From Morinoia aosen (lineage: Eukaryota; Arthropoda; Malacostraca; Amphipoda; Talitridae), in the NCBI GenBank assembly GCA_030386875.1, contig CM059563.1, positions 49,975,602 through 50,039,601 on the forward strand: DNA of 64,000 nucleotides. The letters run 5' to 3'. Within the stretch, counting starts at the first letter, position 1. Each line of letters begins with the position of its first letter. Both the position numbers and the translations under genes were made by a program. The notes under the pieces are model-generated. The model was not told where the DNA came from, did not search any database, and worked only from the letters and a program-made list of their open reading frames with translations. Of this stretch, positions 24,890-35,705 are shown piece by piece.

Positions 24890-26370
24890 ATGCCTTGTAC
24901 GGGCTCGACCATGGGGCAATAAACATACACGATAGTTTCTATCGGAACCGGCGACAGGCGATAGCTTGCAATGTAAAGCGAAGCGAGGGCGGAGCACCGA
25001 GCTAAAGCCACGTCCGGGACTCGCGAGCAGCACCCAACTTGCAGATTGGCAGCAACACTCCAACGATTCCCTAAACACCAGAGCGTAGTTGACTACCACT
25101 CTCGACAATTATTTCAGGAACCCGGGTAAGAATTATTTATGTATCACTTCCCGTTTAATACGGCAATGGAATCATATGATGAATGCACAATGAACACGAT
25201 GCAAAATAGACTCGCACGTTTCTCGACGAGGCATGGTACGATAAGACGCAGATTGTGGACTTCGGCTCACACGCAGTAAAACGATACTGTGAGGTCTTAA
25301 TAAAAACTAGAAGAAAAGCCATTCTCACCGAAGTAATCTCTGGAACTCTTTTCCATCTCTTGCGCCCGACAGGCCGCCCATGCTGAGTGATGTGAGACGA
25401 ATAAAGCTGAGTTGTTACAACGCGGTACTCTGACGACGACGAACATGTTTCTGAAGGAAGGCACGAGGTTGACGAGGCGAGGTAGGCACGATTTGAATAT
25501 GACGACGGTGCAGAAGAAGAGTCCCTGTCGCGTCGGTCACGGCTGCTGCCAAGAGAATTGCGGCGCTGCAAAGGAGGAGCTGAGTTGCGCTGAAGAGCTG
25601 CACGGGCACGAGCAGCGTGTCTTGCCCCAACACTGGGGCATTTGGAGACCCTCGTGCTCCGTCTGCCACTTCGCAGCTCAACTGAAGTGACCGTAGTGTT
25701 TACACGAGCCGGCCTGAAAAATGTGTCTCGGTCTCGCGTAGAGTCGTCCGAGTGAGAAGGAGAGGAAGGTGACCATGAACAGAGCAAACTGCTGGAGCGA
25801 GCAAGGCCCAGAGAGCACATGGAGGGAACGAGACATGCGTCAGATCAGGAGAGAAGAGAAAACCTCATCTTTCCCCTGAAGCAGTAAGAGCAGCAGAAGC
25901 AGTAGGAAGTGGGCGGCACAGAGCACAAGCGAGGGCAAACTGAAGAGCACGAGACGGACTGTCCTCGCTCCGACTACTGCCCTCGCTGTTATGTTGCTGA
26001 GCCTGCGCACACGATCGAGCTCCCTCTTCGCCACGCCTCGACACCGTCACTGAAGCGACTCTCGAGTCTCGACTCAACACCGCGCACACAATCGAGCCTT
26101 CATCATACTCAATGAATCTCAACTGCTAGTGAACATGCATGCGTGTTGTGCGCACTCTGTACGTGCAACGCCCTCCTCTCTCCTTGGCACGTCACGCAGT
26201 AACACAAAACTTCATTCACTACTGTAGCCGATCCCTCTGCAGCTAGACTTGAGTTGAACGTTGAGAGCCAAGTCTCTTTAAGGTCTCCCGCGTAGCATTT
26301 ATGAAAATACGCTGTAGATGCCACGCCTCTGCAACACATGACTCGATCATGCTCCACGTGGATGAATACC
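24890..26370. other. Largest GC- and CpG-rich block in the window
   Basis: About 1.5 kb of clearly raised GC with many CpG steps, in the middle of a 9-kb stretch free of repeat S. It contains several overlapping open frames on both strands. Such blocks commonly mark promoters or exons, but no core promoter or protein domain could be fixed. It is the most gene-like part of the window. Confidence 0.4.
25155..25820 (-). other. Candidate exon: 221-codon Ser/Arg-rich open frame
   Basis: The longest open frame in the window. The first 160 or so residues are Ser-, Arg- and Ala-rich and look disordered. Codon 164 ends exactly at a plausible splice donor: on the minus strand, coordinate 25329 is followed by GTGAGA. 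After that point the frame becomes ordinary AT-rich sequence, which would fit an exon ending there. No conserved domain was recognised and a transcription start was not identified. A GC-rich non-coding segment with few stop codons would look the same. Confidence 0.2.
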
Positions 26371-27804
26371 ACTTGTTGATGCTTTCAATTAATTTCCAGT
26401 TCTAGTTCCGGAAGAGTTAGCATGATTTTAGCAGACAATGAAAAGGGGTTAAAATGGAAGCTAAATTGATGCATCTACCGACTATTAACTTATTGATTAA
26501 AATTTTGTAACTATGAAAATTCGTACAGTTCATTGTTTCCATCTTACTTAAAAACCGTAGGCGTAAGAACGATAAAAGAATCTGTTAAGGGATCTGTTAA
26601 CGAAAAAATGCATGTAATATATAAAAGAGGAATCAGTGACATTCAATATTTAAAAAACTAATCATGAGCATGTTATAATTTCTATAATTGTAATAACCAC
26701 GAAGAAATTACACAATGACTGACAATTTCATGGTAAGCTGAATGTACAGTATATTTAAGAACGTTGAACTAAAGAAATATTTTTGGTAGTAGATAATACC
26801 CGACATTAGGATCAAATTTCATTAAGCAAGCTATACTCACGATCGCTAAAGAACTTACAGACACGTTAAACTCAGGTGAAGGGATAAAGCAAACAATTAA
26901 AATATTCGCCAATATAGCATCAATTGCGATTTTTACAAAACCTGATTAAATTAGAAACTTTCAGACAACCATAGAGAAATCCCATCCTAATCTAGCGCAT
27001 AAAACCAGCAATCTTAAGGCTCTTTGCTCCAAAAGTAGCCATAGCATTTGGACGAAGACGCTGTTTTCTGCAAGTTGAGGGCATTCCCCGAGGACCACTT
27101 TAGCTGGGCCATAAAATTGGGCAGCTTTCACGGACTTTCAGGGTCAACCTCGGCCTTTTTCACTTGATCGTGGGTTGTTTCGACTCACATGTGCATGAGA
27201 ATTCGTGTGTAAAGTGATTAAATTTGTAAAATTTTCAAGGGTCACGACAAACTGTATATTTGTTTTCGAGAACACAATGTGATCTATTTTCCGAAACAAG
27301 GGTCACCTCGTCCATTATATTCACCTGGCATATTGTTCCATCTAATTCTCAACCTTTTAAGTCTTTGTAGCACCACTCAAGCAATAAAATTTATGAAAAT
27401 TTTGAACTACTAAAAAATGGCCGTCCAAAGTACAGGATTTTATCGACATGATTACAACACAGCTCCTTACAAATTTGCAAATATTATATACTTATCATCG
27501 CAGATCAGTCGTAAACAAAGACTCATTTACAACATTGAGTGCCACCAAAACTAAATTACCAATGAAGCCGTTAATAAAGAAACTATGTACTTGGTAGTTA
27601 CCCAAGCTGATTCACCCAAATTAATTAAACCCAAATTCACCAAGCTGAATTAAACCCAAAAAAATCATGGCTAGCTTTTGAGCGCATCACATCAAAGTGT
27701 TCCGAGCGAATCTGTCACTTCCGCTCTAAATGGTTCTTGAAATCTTGAGCGGAATTACTCGGCGCAACCGGACGAGCGCGTTAGGGTCGATACTGCAAGA
27801 GCTC
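26371..27804. other. Unassigned AT-rich sequence
   Basis: No gene or repeat family member seen. A short local duplication of AATTAAACCCAAA occurs at about 27622-27660. Confidence 0.45.
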
Positions 27805-28033
27805 TTAACCCTTTAACGCCCACATTTTTATACTCATATTACCGTTAATACAACCACTATTACTAAACCGACACTGGCATTAGGTAGTCACTGTTATCAA
27901 GATGTGGAAGGAACTGCCACTCGGCAGTGAAGTTCAAAGGACACATTAGTGAACAAATTGAATAAGAAATACAATGTATTATTGTTATTTTTGAAAGAGG
28001 ACCGTACAGTCCACTTGGGCGTTAAAGGGTTAA
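27805..28033 (+). mobile_element. 221-bp TTAA MITE with perfect inverted ends
   Basis: CCCTTTAACGCCCA at 27809-27822 and its exact complement TGGGCGTTAAAGGG at 28016-28029 are flanked by TTAA at 27805-27808 and 28030-28033. There is no coding capacity. Intact ends and target duplication suggest a fairly recent insertion. Termini fit the piggyBac-like TTAA group. Confidence 0.9.
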
Positions 28034-28339
28034 GAGATTTTGAGGTTGAGGGAAAGAATTAAAACTTGAAGTGAGAGTCAAGCTGTTGACAACGAAAACA
28101 TCTTGGAGTGAAAACTGCTTAGGTGAACCATAATCCATGAGCTATGGGCCTACTGAGCTCTCCACTAAGTTTTACAAAATACCCCACACGCGGAAATGAA
28201 TGTTTCAAGACAATAGCGCTGAAAAATCTCAAAGCTATATTTCCAATCAATCAACGTAGTTGCAGCTCATCCGGCAGGCTAATGAATGCGATGCAAAGAG
28301 CGATAAACAATGCAACATTCCCACTCACTCAAGAGGCAC

Positions 28340-28560
28340 CAGTTAATCGGAGTTCGAGCAGGGAGCAGAGAAGACGAGGAGCGCTGCCACACCCGCGGGA
28401 CACTCAACGAGCAGCTGGCGTCCAAGTTGAAGCAGGACCGTCCCGCTGCGGGCTGCCCTGCCCCGCTAACTCAATAACACGCCCGGCCTCTTCAAACATT
28501 GAGGGGAGCCCGGTCCCCTCAATGTTCACGCCGCAACGCCGCTACGTTATTGCGGAGGAT
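28340..28560. other. GC-rich island with a perfect palindrome
   Basis: A CpG-rich patch inside a 150-codon plus-strand frame (28144-28596) with no recognisable domain. It contains the 13-bp-arm inverted repeat listed separately. Confidence 0.35.
28495..28526. repeat. Perfect 13-bp inverted repeat, 6-bp loop
   Basis: AACATTGAGGGGA (28495-28507) and TCCCCTCAATGTT (28514-28526) are exact complements round GCCCGG. It could be a hairpin in RNA, a dimeric protein-binding site, or a foldback remnant. There is no T-run after it and the context is eukaryotic, so it is not a bacterial-type terminator. Confidence 0.85.
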
Positions 28561-28791
28561 GAAAGGAAAACTTGCCCTGGCGTTCATACAGCGTAACTGT
28601 CCACACTCACTAGTACAACAGTGAATCGACACGCTTCTGCTTTCTCTCAAATGATATCATTTTATTATATATACATTAAAAAATAGTATAAATAAAGCAA
28701 TCTTGACTGTTTACCACTTTAAAATAATACTATTATCTTCAAGTCGAACAATTAAGCCGAGCAGTATTGCACGTCAGCAAAAAAACAGGCG

Positions 28792-29160
28792 GATTAGATT
28801 AGATAATAAGCTACTTTAAGACCGCCTAATCACTTCAAACTTGTGCCCAAGAAAGGAAGCAGGAAGATACCTTAAGTATGAAATTTAGGAAACGGGAAAT
28901 AATTGCGCAAGGTGTCTCAACACCCTGATCATTGAAACAGCAAGAGAGATAGGAATCGGGATAAAACCCGATAGAAGTTGAAGTTGAAAGTAGAGAGAGC
29001 TAAAAAGATTGAAGTGAAAAAAAGGCCGTCCAAAATAAATCAAGAAACCTATTATATTACAACAAAATAAAAATCTACTAAACCTTTAGCTCGGGACTTC
29101 GCTTCCTCCTCCTGGGTGCGCTAATTCCCATAGATGAAACAATTGAACCCCCATGATAGG
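28792..29160 (-). mobile_element. Repeat S copy 9, diverged
   Basis: Tail GATTAGATTAGATAATAAG at the left. The right end is decayed (CCCCATGATAGG in place of CCCCTGAGGGG). Full length, long variant, several point differences, so probably an old copy. No target duplication readable. Confidence 0.8.
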
Positions 29161-30580
29161 TGAAAGTGCAGGCATCCAGTGTGAAACAATTACCGCATCG
29201 AACTGTATCAGTAATCATAGCCGTTATTATCAATGAGTTGGCAGTACTCAATAATGTGCGCAGTTCTCACACTTCACAACATGTGAGAATCTCGGCAACT
29301 ACAAATAGTTCTACACTAATCAGATGAAGACTTGTCCCACGCATGTCTCACGCAGTGAGTCACGCATACCTAATAAAGCAGCACGCAATTGCCAATTTTT
29401 CTAAAAATTCAGCTATACCATTTCATCACTACAATTGTACGTCTAAAATTCACGGGAACATGAAATAATTTATATTACAGATGAATCCATTGGATTAATC
29501 ACAAACCGTACATCATCTCTCTAATCCGATAACTAAATGCCACAAAATGCCAGTGCTTCGGTCTGGAATTACTACTCTAAACATGCATCTCGCAACCAGG
29601 TGAGGGAGCGTTTACTCAACTTTCACCGCGTGTTCTAAATATACAAACATAATTTTCTGAAATCTAGTTCATTGACTTCACAACTTTCTCTATAGGGGCA
29701 ATTTGAGGCGTTCCTATAGCTCCTCAATATATCATAAAGCTCATGTTGCTCCGAGGACCACCTTGAGTAACGATAAAATTAGCGCACTCTCGTTGAGAAA
29801 AGCCGAGGATTCAGCCTATCTCACTGGATGACATGAAGGCTCAAGTACCTAGCGCAGAGGCCTACGCGATGAGCCTCTTGACTGCCTGTTTTCTTTCTAG
29901 AATGGGCCAACTCATGTGAAAGACCCAATTTTGCGAGCACGCCTTTGAGTGTCCCGATAGTTGACGACTAGTTGAATTGAATCTTACGGGTAATTTTTTA
30001 TCAGTAGGATGAATATTGAAATTTTATGAAGAGTTTTTCAATTACTACAGTTCGGTGAATCGCGCCTTGAAGCAGGCTATCACACTCAATTTCTCTGCAC
30101 GCAGTTTGCCTCGCCTAATTCTTGAAGTGCAATCCCAACATGCATACATCACGTTCCCGGTCTTCTATGTATGAACTGACACGGTGTTTTCTAATTCTCT
30201 AACCCCAATTACCAAGAAGTAGCATTCACGTTAGAAACAAGGGTCGTGTGGGATCATGAAATGAAGAGTTCTTCTTCATCTGTCACAATGAAAATATAGA
30301 AAGTGCACGAATTACTATCGTTATTTTCCTCTCGTGTTCTTCATTTTATTCTAGAGCCTTACCCAATGAAATTGAAATCTGAATGAACTCGTATGCTAAA
30401 GCAACGCATAGACTTTCCTAGGTACCTTCCGATTAAATAGAATGGAAAATGAAAATAGAAAACGAAGCGACAGAAACGATTACGCACAAAGGAGAATAGT
30501 TCTCTGATATAGCATGTTGGACAATATTTCCCACAAAGAAATAAAGAGCATCGATATTTCATCAACTCTGAAACTTACAC
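29161..30580. other. Unassigned sequence
   Basis: No gene, MITE or repeat S copy seen. Confidence 0.45.
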
Positions 30581-30809
30581 TCAACACTTTGACTGCAGCA
30601 ACTAAATATAAAGTTCAACACCAAACTCAAATTTAAAGTCAATTGTAGTAAGCTATTTGGGAAATACCAAACATGAACTGGATCGTGCTTTCATTTAGCT
30701 TTGATTAAATTTTTATGAAAATTGAGTTGGTGGCTACTGGTCGGTCAGCAGCATTATGAAAATTACCTCCGTGTACCACCGGTGGCGCCCGTCGCAGTCA
30801 AAGTGTTAA
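30581..30809 (-). mobile_element. TTAA MITE, 221-bp family, most intact copy
   Basis: The element runs 30585-30805. Left end CACTTTGACTGCAGC and right end GTCGCAGTCAAAGTG are near-perfect inverted repeats. Flanks are TCAA and TTAA. It is in the opposite orientation to the copies at 901 and 31571, with which it shares the ATTTTCATAATGCTGCTGAC block (read on the minus strand). Non-coding. Confidence 0.82.
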
Positions 30810-31555
30810 GTAGGTTGTGACAGTTGATACAGCTGTACCTGGTACTGAAAATTCAGGCCATTCATGAGGAACGCTTCATCCCCTGCGGATACAATTTATG
30901 TTCTCCTCTATAGCGAAGCTAGGGAATTTTATTTACTCCATCCTAGAAACGTCATGTCTCCGAATGCGCTGAAATAAAATTTAAGTCAATGAAACTCGTA
31001 CAGTTGATTCTCTAGTTAGATATCTTGAGTCAACAAATGAGTCTACCGTTTAAGTAAAAAGCAAAAACATCCACTCCCCATGCCCTGAAGAAGCCGAACA
31101 AATCCTGAGTACCGTAACAACAGGAACCCTAAGTAGCAACACGGAAGAGGCGGCGTTGCCCATGAAGAGTACAGGAAAAAGAAAAACTTGCAATATCGGG
31201 TGACAAGCGAGGAAGTTTCCAGGGCACATCCATCGCAAATAACAGCTGCGATTCATTTGAGCGGACAAAGAAAACACAAAAAAAGTACAAATAGGAAGAA
31301 CTAATCAACTATGAATGCTTTGGAAAGATGCTACTAATATACTCTATTTCGACACCATGATTTGAATTCCCCGAACAAGTCAGTCTAAAATATAAACATT
31401 TCAGTCATGCCATTCCAACTGCGTTGAAGTCGCACGAGAAACTCTCCTTTTTTTCAATGGAGTCTAATAATTCGTCTACACGTTTAACTAACCCCAAAGC
31501 GTCGATTTTGTACAATTTTTGTTCCCTTTCTAGTTGTGAGAAAGGAAGATTACAT

Positions 31556-32123
31556 TGGATATTAGTTCAACACTTTGAGTGCGACGTGACTTACCGATGA
31601 CCACTGAGGAGATTTTCATAATGCTGCTGACCGACCAGCAGTCACTAACTTAATTTAGGCGAATTCTTAATGAAAATTAAATGAAGTCGCGATTTATTTA
31701 ATGTTCCTTATTTTCAAAATTTTTCTCAAAATTAACTTTGATTCGAGTTGAATATTGAACTTCAGTTTAACCCGACGTAGTTAACGTGTCAAGCCTCCCT
31801 AACCACAACAAAAGCATTTCAAAGAGAAGAAGGAAGGAGGCACCATTTGGTATGGAGTTGAGGGAACGCGAAATCTAGGCACAAGGTACTCAAACATGAA
31901 GATGAGAAAAAAGTCTATGAAAGAAGATAGAAGTTGAAGAAGAAAGTAGTAGGTGCTGAAAAGCAGCACAGCAGTGAACCGAAAATAAGATGGTTCGTAA
32001 CAAAACAAAAACCCATTTATGTCAATAAAAGAAAGGCCTACCTAACTTTTATCCAAGCACCTCACACTTTCCTCCTGAGAACGCTAATTCCCATTGATAA
32101 AACTGTTGTATCACTCTGAAAGG
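31556..32123 (-). mobile_element. Repeat S copy 10, split by a MITE
   Basis: The tail side (GGATATTAGTTCAA, ending at 31570) and the body (TCAAGCCTCCCTAACC from 31789) become continuous with the family consensus once 31571-31788 and one TCAA are removed. The right end is decayed (CACTCTGAAAGG). The insertion point is the TTTAAGCC site of the repeat. Confidence 0.8.
31567..31792 (+). mobile_element. TTAA-type MITE (221-bp family) nested in repeat S copy 10
   Basis: The element runs 31571-31788 (218 bp). Left end CACTTTGAGTGCGACG; right end CGTAGTTAACGTG is a degraded inverse of it. Both flanks are TCAA, so the target in this repeat copy was probably already TCAA rather than TTAA. It shares GAGGAGATTTTC and CTGCTGACCGACCAG with the copy at 901. 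Confidence 0.75.
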
Positions 32124-32616
32124 ACAGTAAAGGAATGAGAACTCCAATACATTAATGAGCACACTTTCTCAACAAGTTTCGAACGCAGGGAACGAAGCGA
32201 AGGCAAGACTGGTGTCACTGAAGTGCGCATTCGAAAGTGCGATGCTCAGTGCGGTCTGATCCTCACATGACTCCTTATATAGCAAATTCAGCCTAGCACA
32301 TCTGACTAACATGGCAGTAGCCAGCATTCACGTCCACACCGACAAAAACTTGACAGTTGGTCCCACCGCGAGGCACAGGTAAACGGTGACCGCTGTACGT
32401 GGCTTCCATTCATGGTAACATATCCACCAACTACCCATTCTTTTACATACCTGACTAGGCGCTTAGGTAACAGCACTCGCCATAACTTTTGATTTAATTA
32501 AACTGGACGGATACCATCCGCGATCTCGAATAAAAACTATTGGTACGATTTGATCAAACACTCCGTTAGCCCATGGTATCTTAAATAATATAAGATATAT
32601 TGTACATAATATTTAT
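32124..32616. other. Unassigned sequence
   Basis: Nothing recognised between repeat S copies 10 and 11. Confidence 0.45.
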
Positions 32617-32921
32617 TGATTGGCTAAAGGCTCCCTAGACGCAAAAACAAAATTTCATGAGAGAGAAAAGGGATTATTTAGTTTGGACTTTTGAAAACGG
32701 GGAACCTCTACAGAAGGTGTGTTCCCACACAGGATACCCTGCACATAGAAACAACAATTGGGAAAGAAGAGGAACAAAAGGCCAAGAAGAGATAGCGAAG
32801 AAGGCATACAAGAAGAAAGAAGCTAAATAGGCATTAAAGTTAGCAGTCCCGAACGCCGATCTATGGCAGAGGTAACGTAACTATCTCCCAAGGGCGCCAG
32901 TCCCTGTAGGAGACGATAGAC
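32617..32921 (-). mobile_element. Repeat S copy 11, highly diverged long variant
   Basis: Recognisable from TGATTGGCTAAAGGCTCCC through ATTTAGTTTGGACT and the long-variant centre (TTCCCACACAGGATACCCTG...CATAGAAACA). Homology fades after about 32840 and returns weakly near the right end (CAAGGGCGCCAGTCCC). Probably an old copy or a related subfamily. Confidence 0.6.
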
Positions 32922-35684
32922 AAACCTAACTAATCTAAACCGAAAAAGGTACTTGAAGTCAATCTACAAAACTTTAATAAGTTTTCCATTTCTACCGAAC
33001 GCGTGCTCTCGGTGCTTCCGGAACTAGAGGTGATTGTGAAAACTTGAGAGACGTGGTTCACCGATGTTATTATCTAACATATATACTTTTTCAATCCAAT
33101 TTTTTGTCCACCTAAACAATATCGGAAAAAATTAGTCAAGTCGTCTGCCCAGAACTCTATTGGAGCAACCATCGCATGTGAGGATAGCTTAAACAAAAAG
33201 TGATGCACTGCTCAACGTATTTTTATTTCTTACAGATATAGATATCCGCTATCATAGAAAAGTATGTGCAGGAGACAAAAATTCATACGCTCTTAAGGGA
33301 AGCCAGAGTATAATGATTTAAATTTCTGAAAAATTGATCTAAATCTGTTCGGCACCACAATGCCCTATATCGAGTTTCCAGCAACCTTCATTTGACAGTG
33401 TTTATCGCCGTTTTCATTCAGTACCACACTAACGTCTATAATGAATTTCTATCAAAAGACTCAATTAAAATACTTTATTCAGTACGATTTTAACATTATA
33501 AATAAATATTTGAGTTTATAGAAGTAAATTTCCTTTGTAAAAATGCCGCACTGCTTTCGACAATATAACTTTATGCATAAGCTAAGTAAAGGCCGAAATT
33601 CCAACAAGCAAGATTTGTACAATAAAAGAAGCCTCAAATTGAACTTGTATTCAGTAATAGATTTTAGTTGCACGGAACCCATTTTCGACAGTCAAAAAAA
33701 TTAACGTGATGTAGTTTATACGCATGATAGTTGTTGCGAGTCACTCAGAGAAGAACACAAAATGAGAAAGAAAATGAATTCTTCAACTTACCGCAAAGAT
33801 TTTTACATCCCCGTCCCCTCCTCCCTCTCACTAATCCAAACGAAAGCCTGGTCACAGCACTATAAAAGCCACAAGTAGGCTGCTTGCAGCCATATTGATT
33901 CGCTGCTTACTGACCTTTCACTCATGAGTCTAGGAGAACAATCTCTCCGCTAACACGTTACTTCACTGGTACACTCCAGCACATCACCCATGCATGATAA
34001 GCGTTAACATGGGATCTGTTCGAGAACAAAAGCCTTCGACGCTATTTTCGTGCTTCGTTTGTTCAGCTGTCGAGTGAGTGAAATGAGCTCACACTCGCAA
34101 CGATACGCACTCTAATAATCCGCTCTTAAAACGAGTAATACACAGTAGCCTTCAAATTTAAACGAAACTTTTCAAGAGCTATTTTGAATTACCGAGATAC
34201 GGTTAAATATATCAGGTTTATGTTATCCCAGCCTCTATGTCGAAGTCCAAATGCATCGAGAAACGTACCTAAAAATCGCATGTAGTAAAATTTCAAATCA
34301 AGATATAAAATATTACTGCAAACTTTCACCACGCAATACATAACCATGTTACAGAGGCAAATGACTTATTTTCTACACCTCTCTTTCCTTAGAACAGCGA
34401 TCGATTAGATGTTGCGATAAAACAATGTTTCATCAAGAAGTTATATACTTGGATATGAAATATAATCAGGAGATTCCATACAATGATAATGTTATTTCCC
34501 CAGTGAATTCTTGTTCTCGTTTCCTACCTAAATAAACTTGAGCATTTCGTAATGAACGAGTCTCGACGGCCCTTCACAACTTTTTATACTTCCCCGTATC
34601 TCGTGAAATCATGGAACCTCACAGGATTCAATACATTTTCACTTTCAACTTTAGGAATATTAATCACAATTTTTCTCACGTTTAGAAAACAATTGATAGA
34701 ACATATCATAAATTAGCTGATCTGTTGAAGGGGATTTTCCAAAATTAAAAAAACGAGTTTCGTTCAGCGTTGAACCCTGAGTGGCTTGAAACATCTGTTA
34801 CCGTCCCAGAGATGGTCACTCACTCTTGGAGCATTATGCGAGGCATTTTCAGCTCTTCGGAGTCAAGGACAATGAAGAGGGGACGTCGTTTTTCCCGTCC
34901 AAACGCCTACATTATTTTGCGTCCGATGTACACATTGGAGAGTGTCTACAATCGCAGACAGCAAATTCGCGTTGAAGCTGCAATAGACTAAAATGACCAC
35001 TTGATTGCGTCCTCAAAGCGTCGTCAGCTCAGTGCGTTGCTGCGCTTGAATTAGGATCCCACATTTTAATTACGCTGAATATTATCAACCGCTCCTCATG
35101 TTAAAGGCCTATCCATTGCTCTTCAATCCTCGTTATAATTTATCAAACATTCATAGGTATATCGGTAAACATCGATCGCGCACTACCAATTTCTTTCATA
35201 GCATCGAAAGAATCGACGTTCATCAAATCCAGAGTAGTTGGGTTGGTGACATTTTAGGTTTCCCATTTGCTTCTTGAGCTGAAGATACTTCGCGCCAATG
35301 ATGGAGGCAGCAATTTCAATAATGAAAAAACGAGGTGCAGCATACTCTGCAACGGGAAAAAATTACCCTGGCATTTGGATTTGTCAGCACAACTGCAAAA
35401 CACTTATAAGAATAAAAAATAGCGATTATATACTAACAAAATTTTAGGGTAAATTATTCTACCTCTAACGGCGAGGTAGCACGCGAGCTTGCGAACGAAG
35501 TTAAGTTCGCAGCTGTGCGACTTTCTACCACCAACGCACGACTCCCACACGTTCGGCATGAGCTACAGTTCCCAGTATTGCTCCCTTTGCATATATTGGA
35601 CCCTAATCAATAGTTCAATACGTTACTCGCAGACTCAAAGTTTAGTGCTTGGTTCTACGAATCAGAGCACAGGATCGAACAGAT
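32922..35684. other. Unassigned sequence, about 2.8 kb
   Basis: AT-rich. Contains the core-promoter-like site at 33861 and a 73-codon plus-strand frame (34770-34991) with no recognised domain. Confidence 0.45.
33861..33896 (+). promoter_or_regulatory. TATA box plus initiator-like match
   Basis: TATAAAAG at 33861-33868 is followed by CCATATT at 33890-33896, which fits the initiator pattern YYANWYY. The A at 33892 lies 31 bases from the first T of the TATA box, the usual spacing. A pyrimidine-rich, locally GC-richer stretch lies just upstream. No long frame follows, so a first non-coding exon would be required. Such matches also arise by chance. Confidence 0.2.
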
Positions 35685-35705
35685 TATTCAAGATTATAGG
35701 TTAGT

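Noticed and set aside
27060..29780. Short similarity between about 27085 and 29750 (CCGAGGACCAC followed by ATAAAATT)
   Set aside because: The match is too short and does not extend, so it is probably chance.
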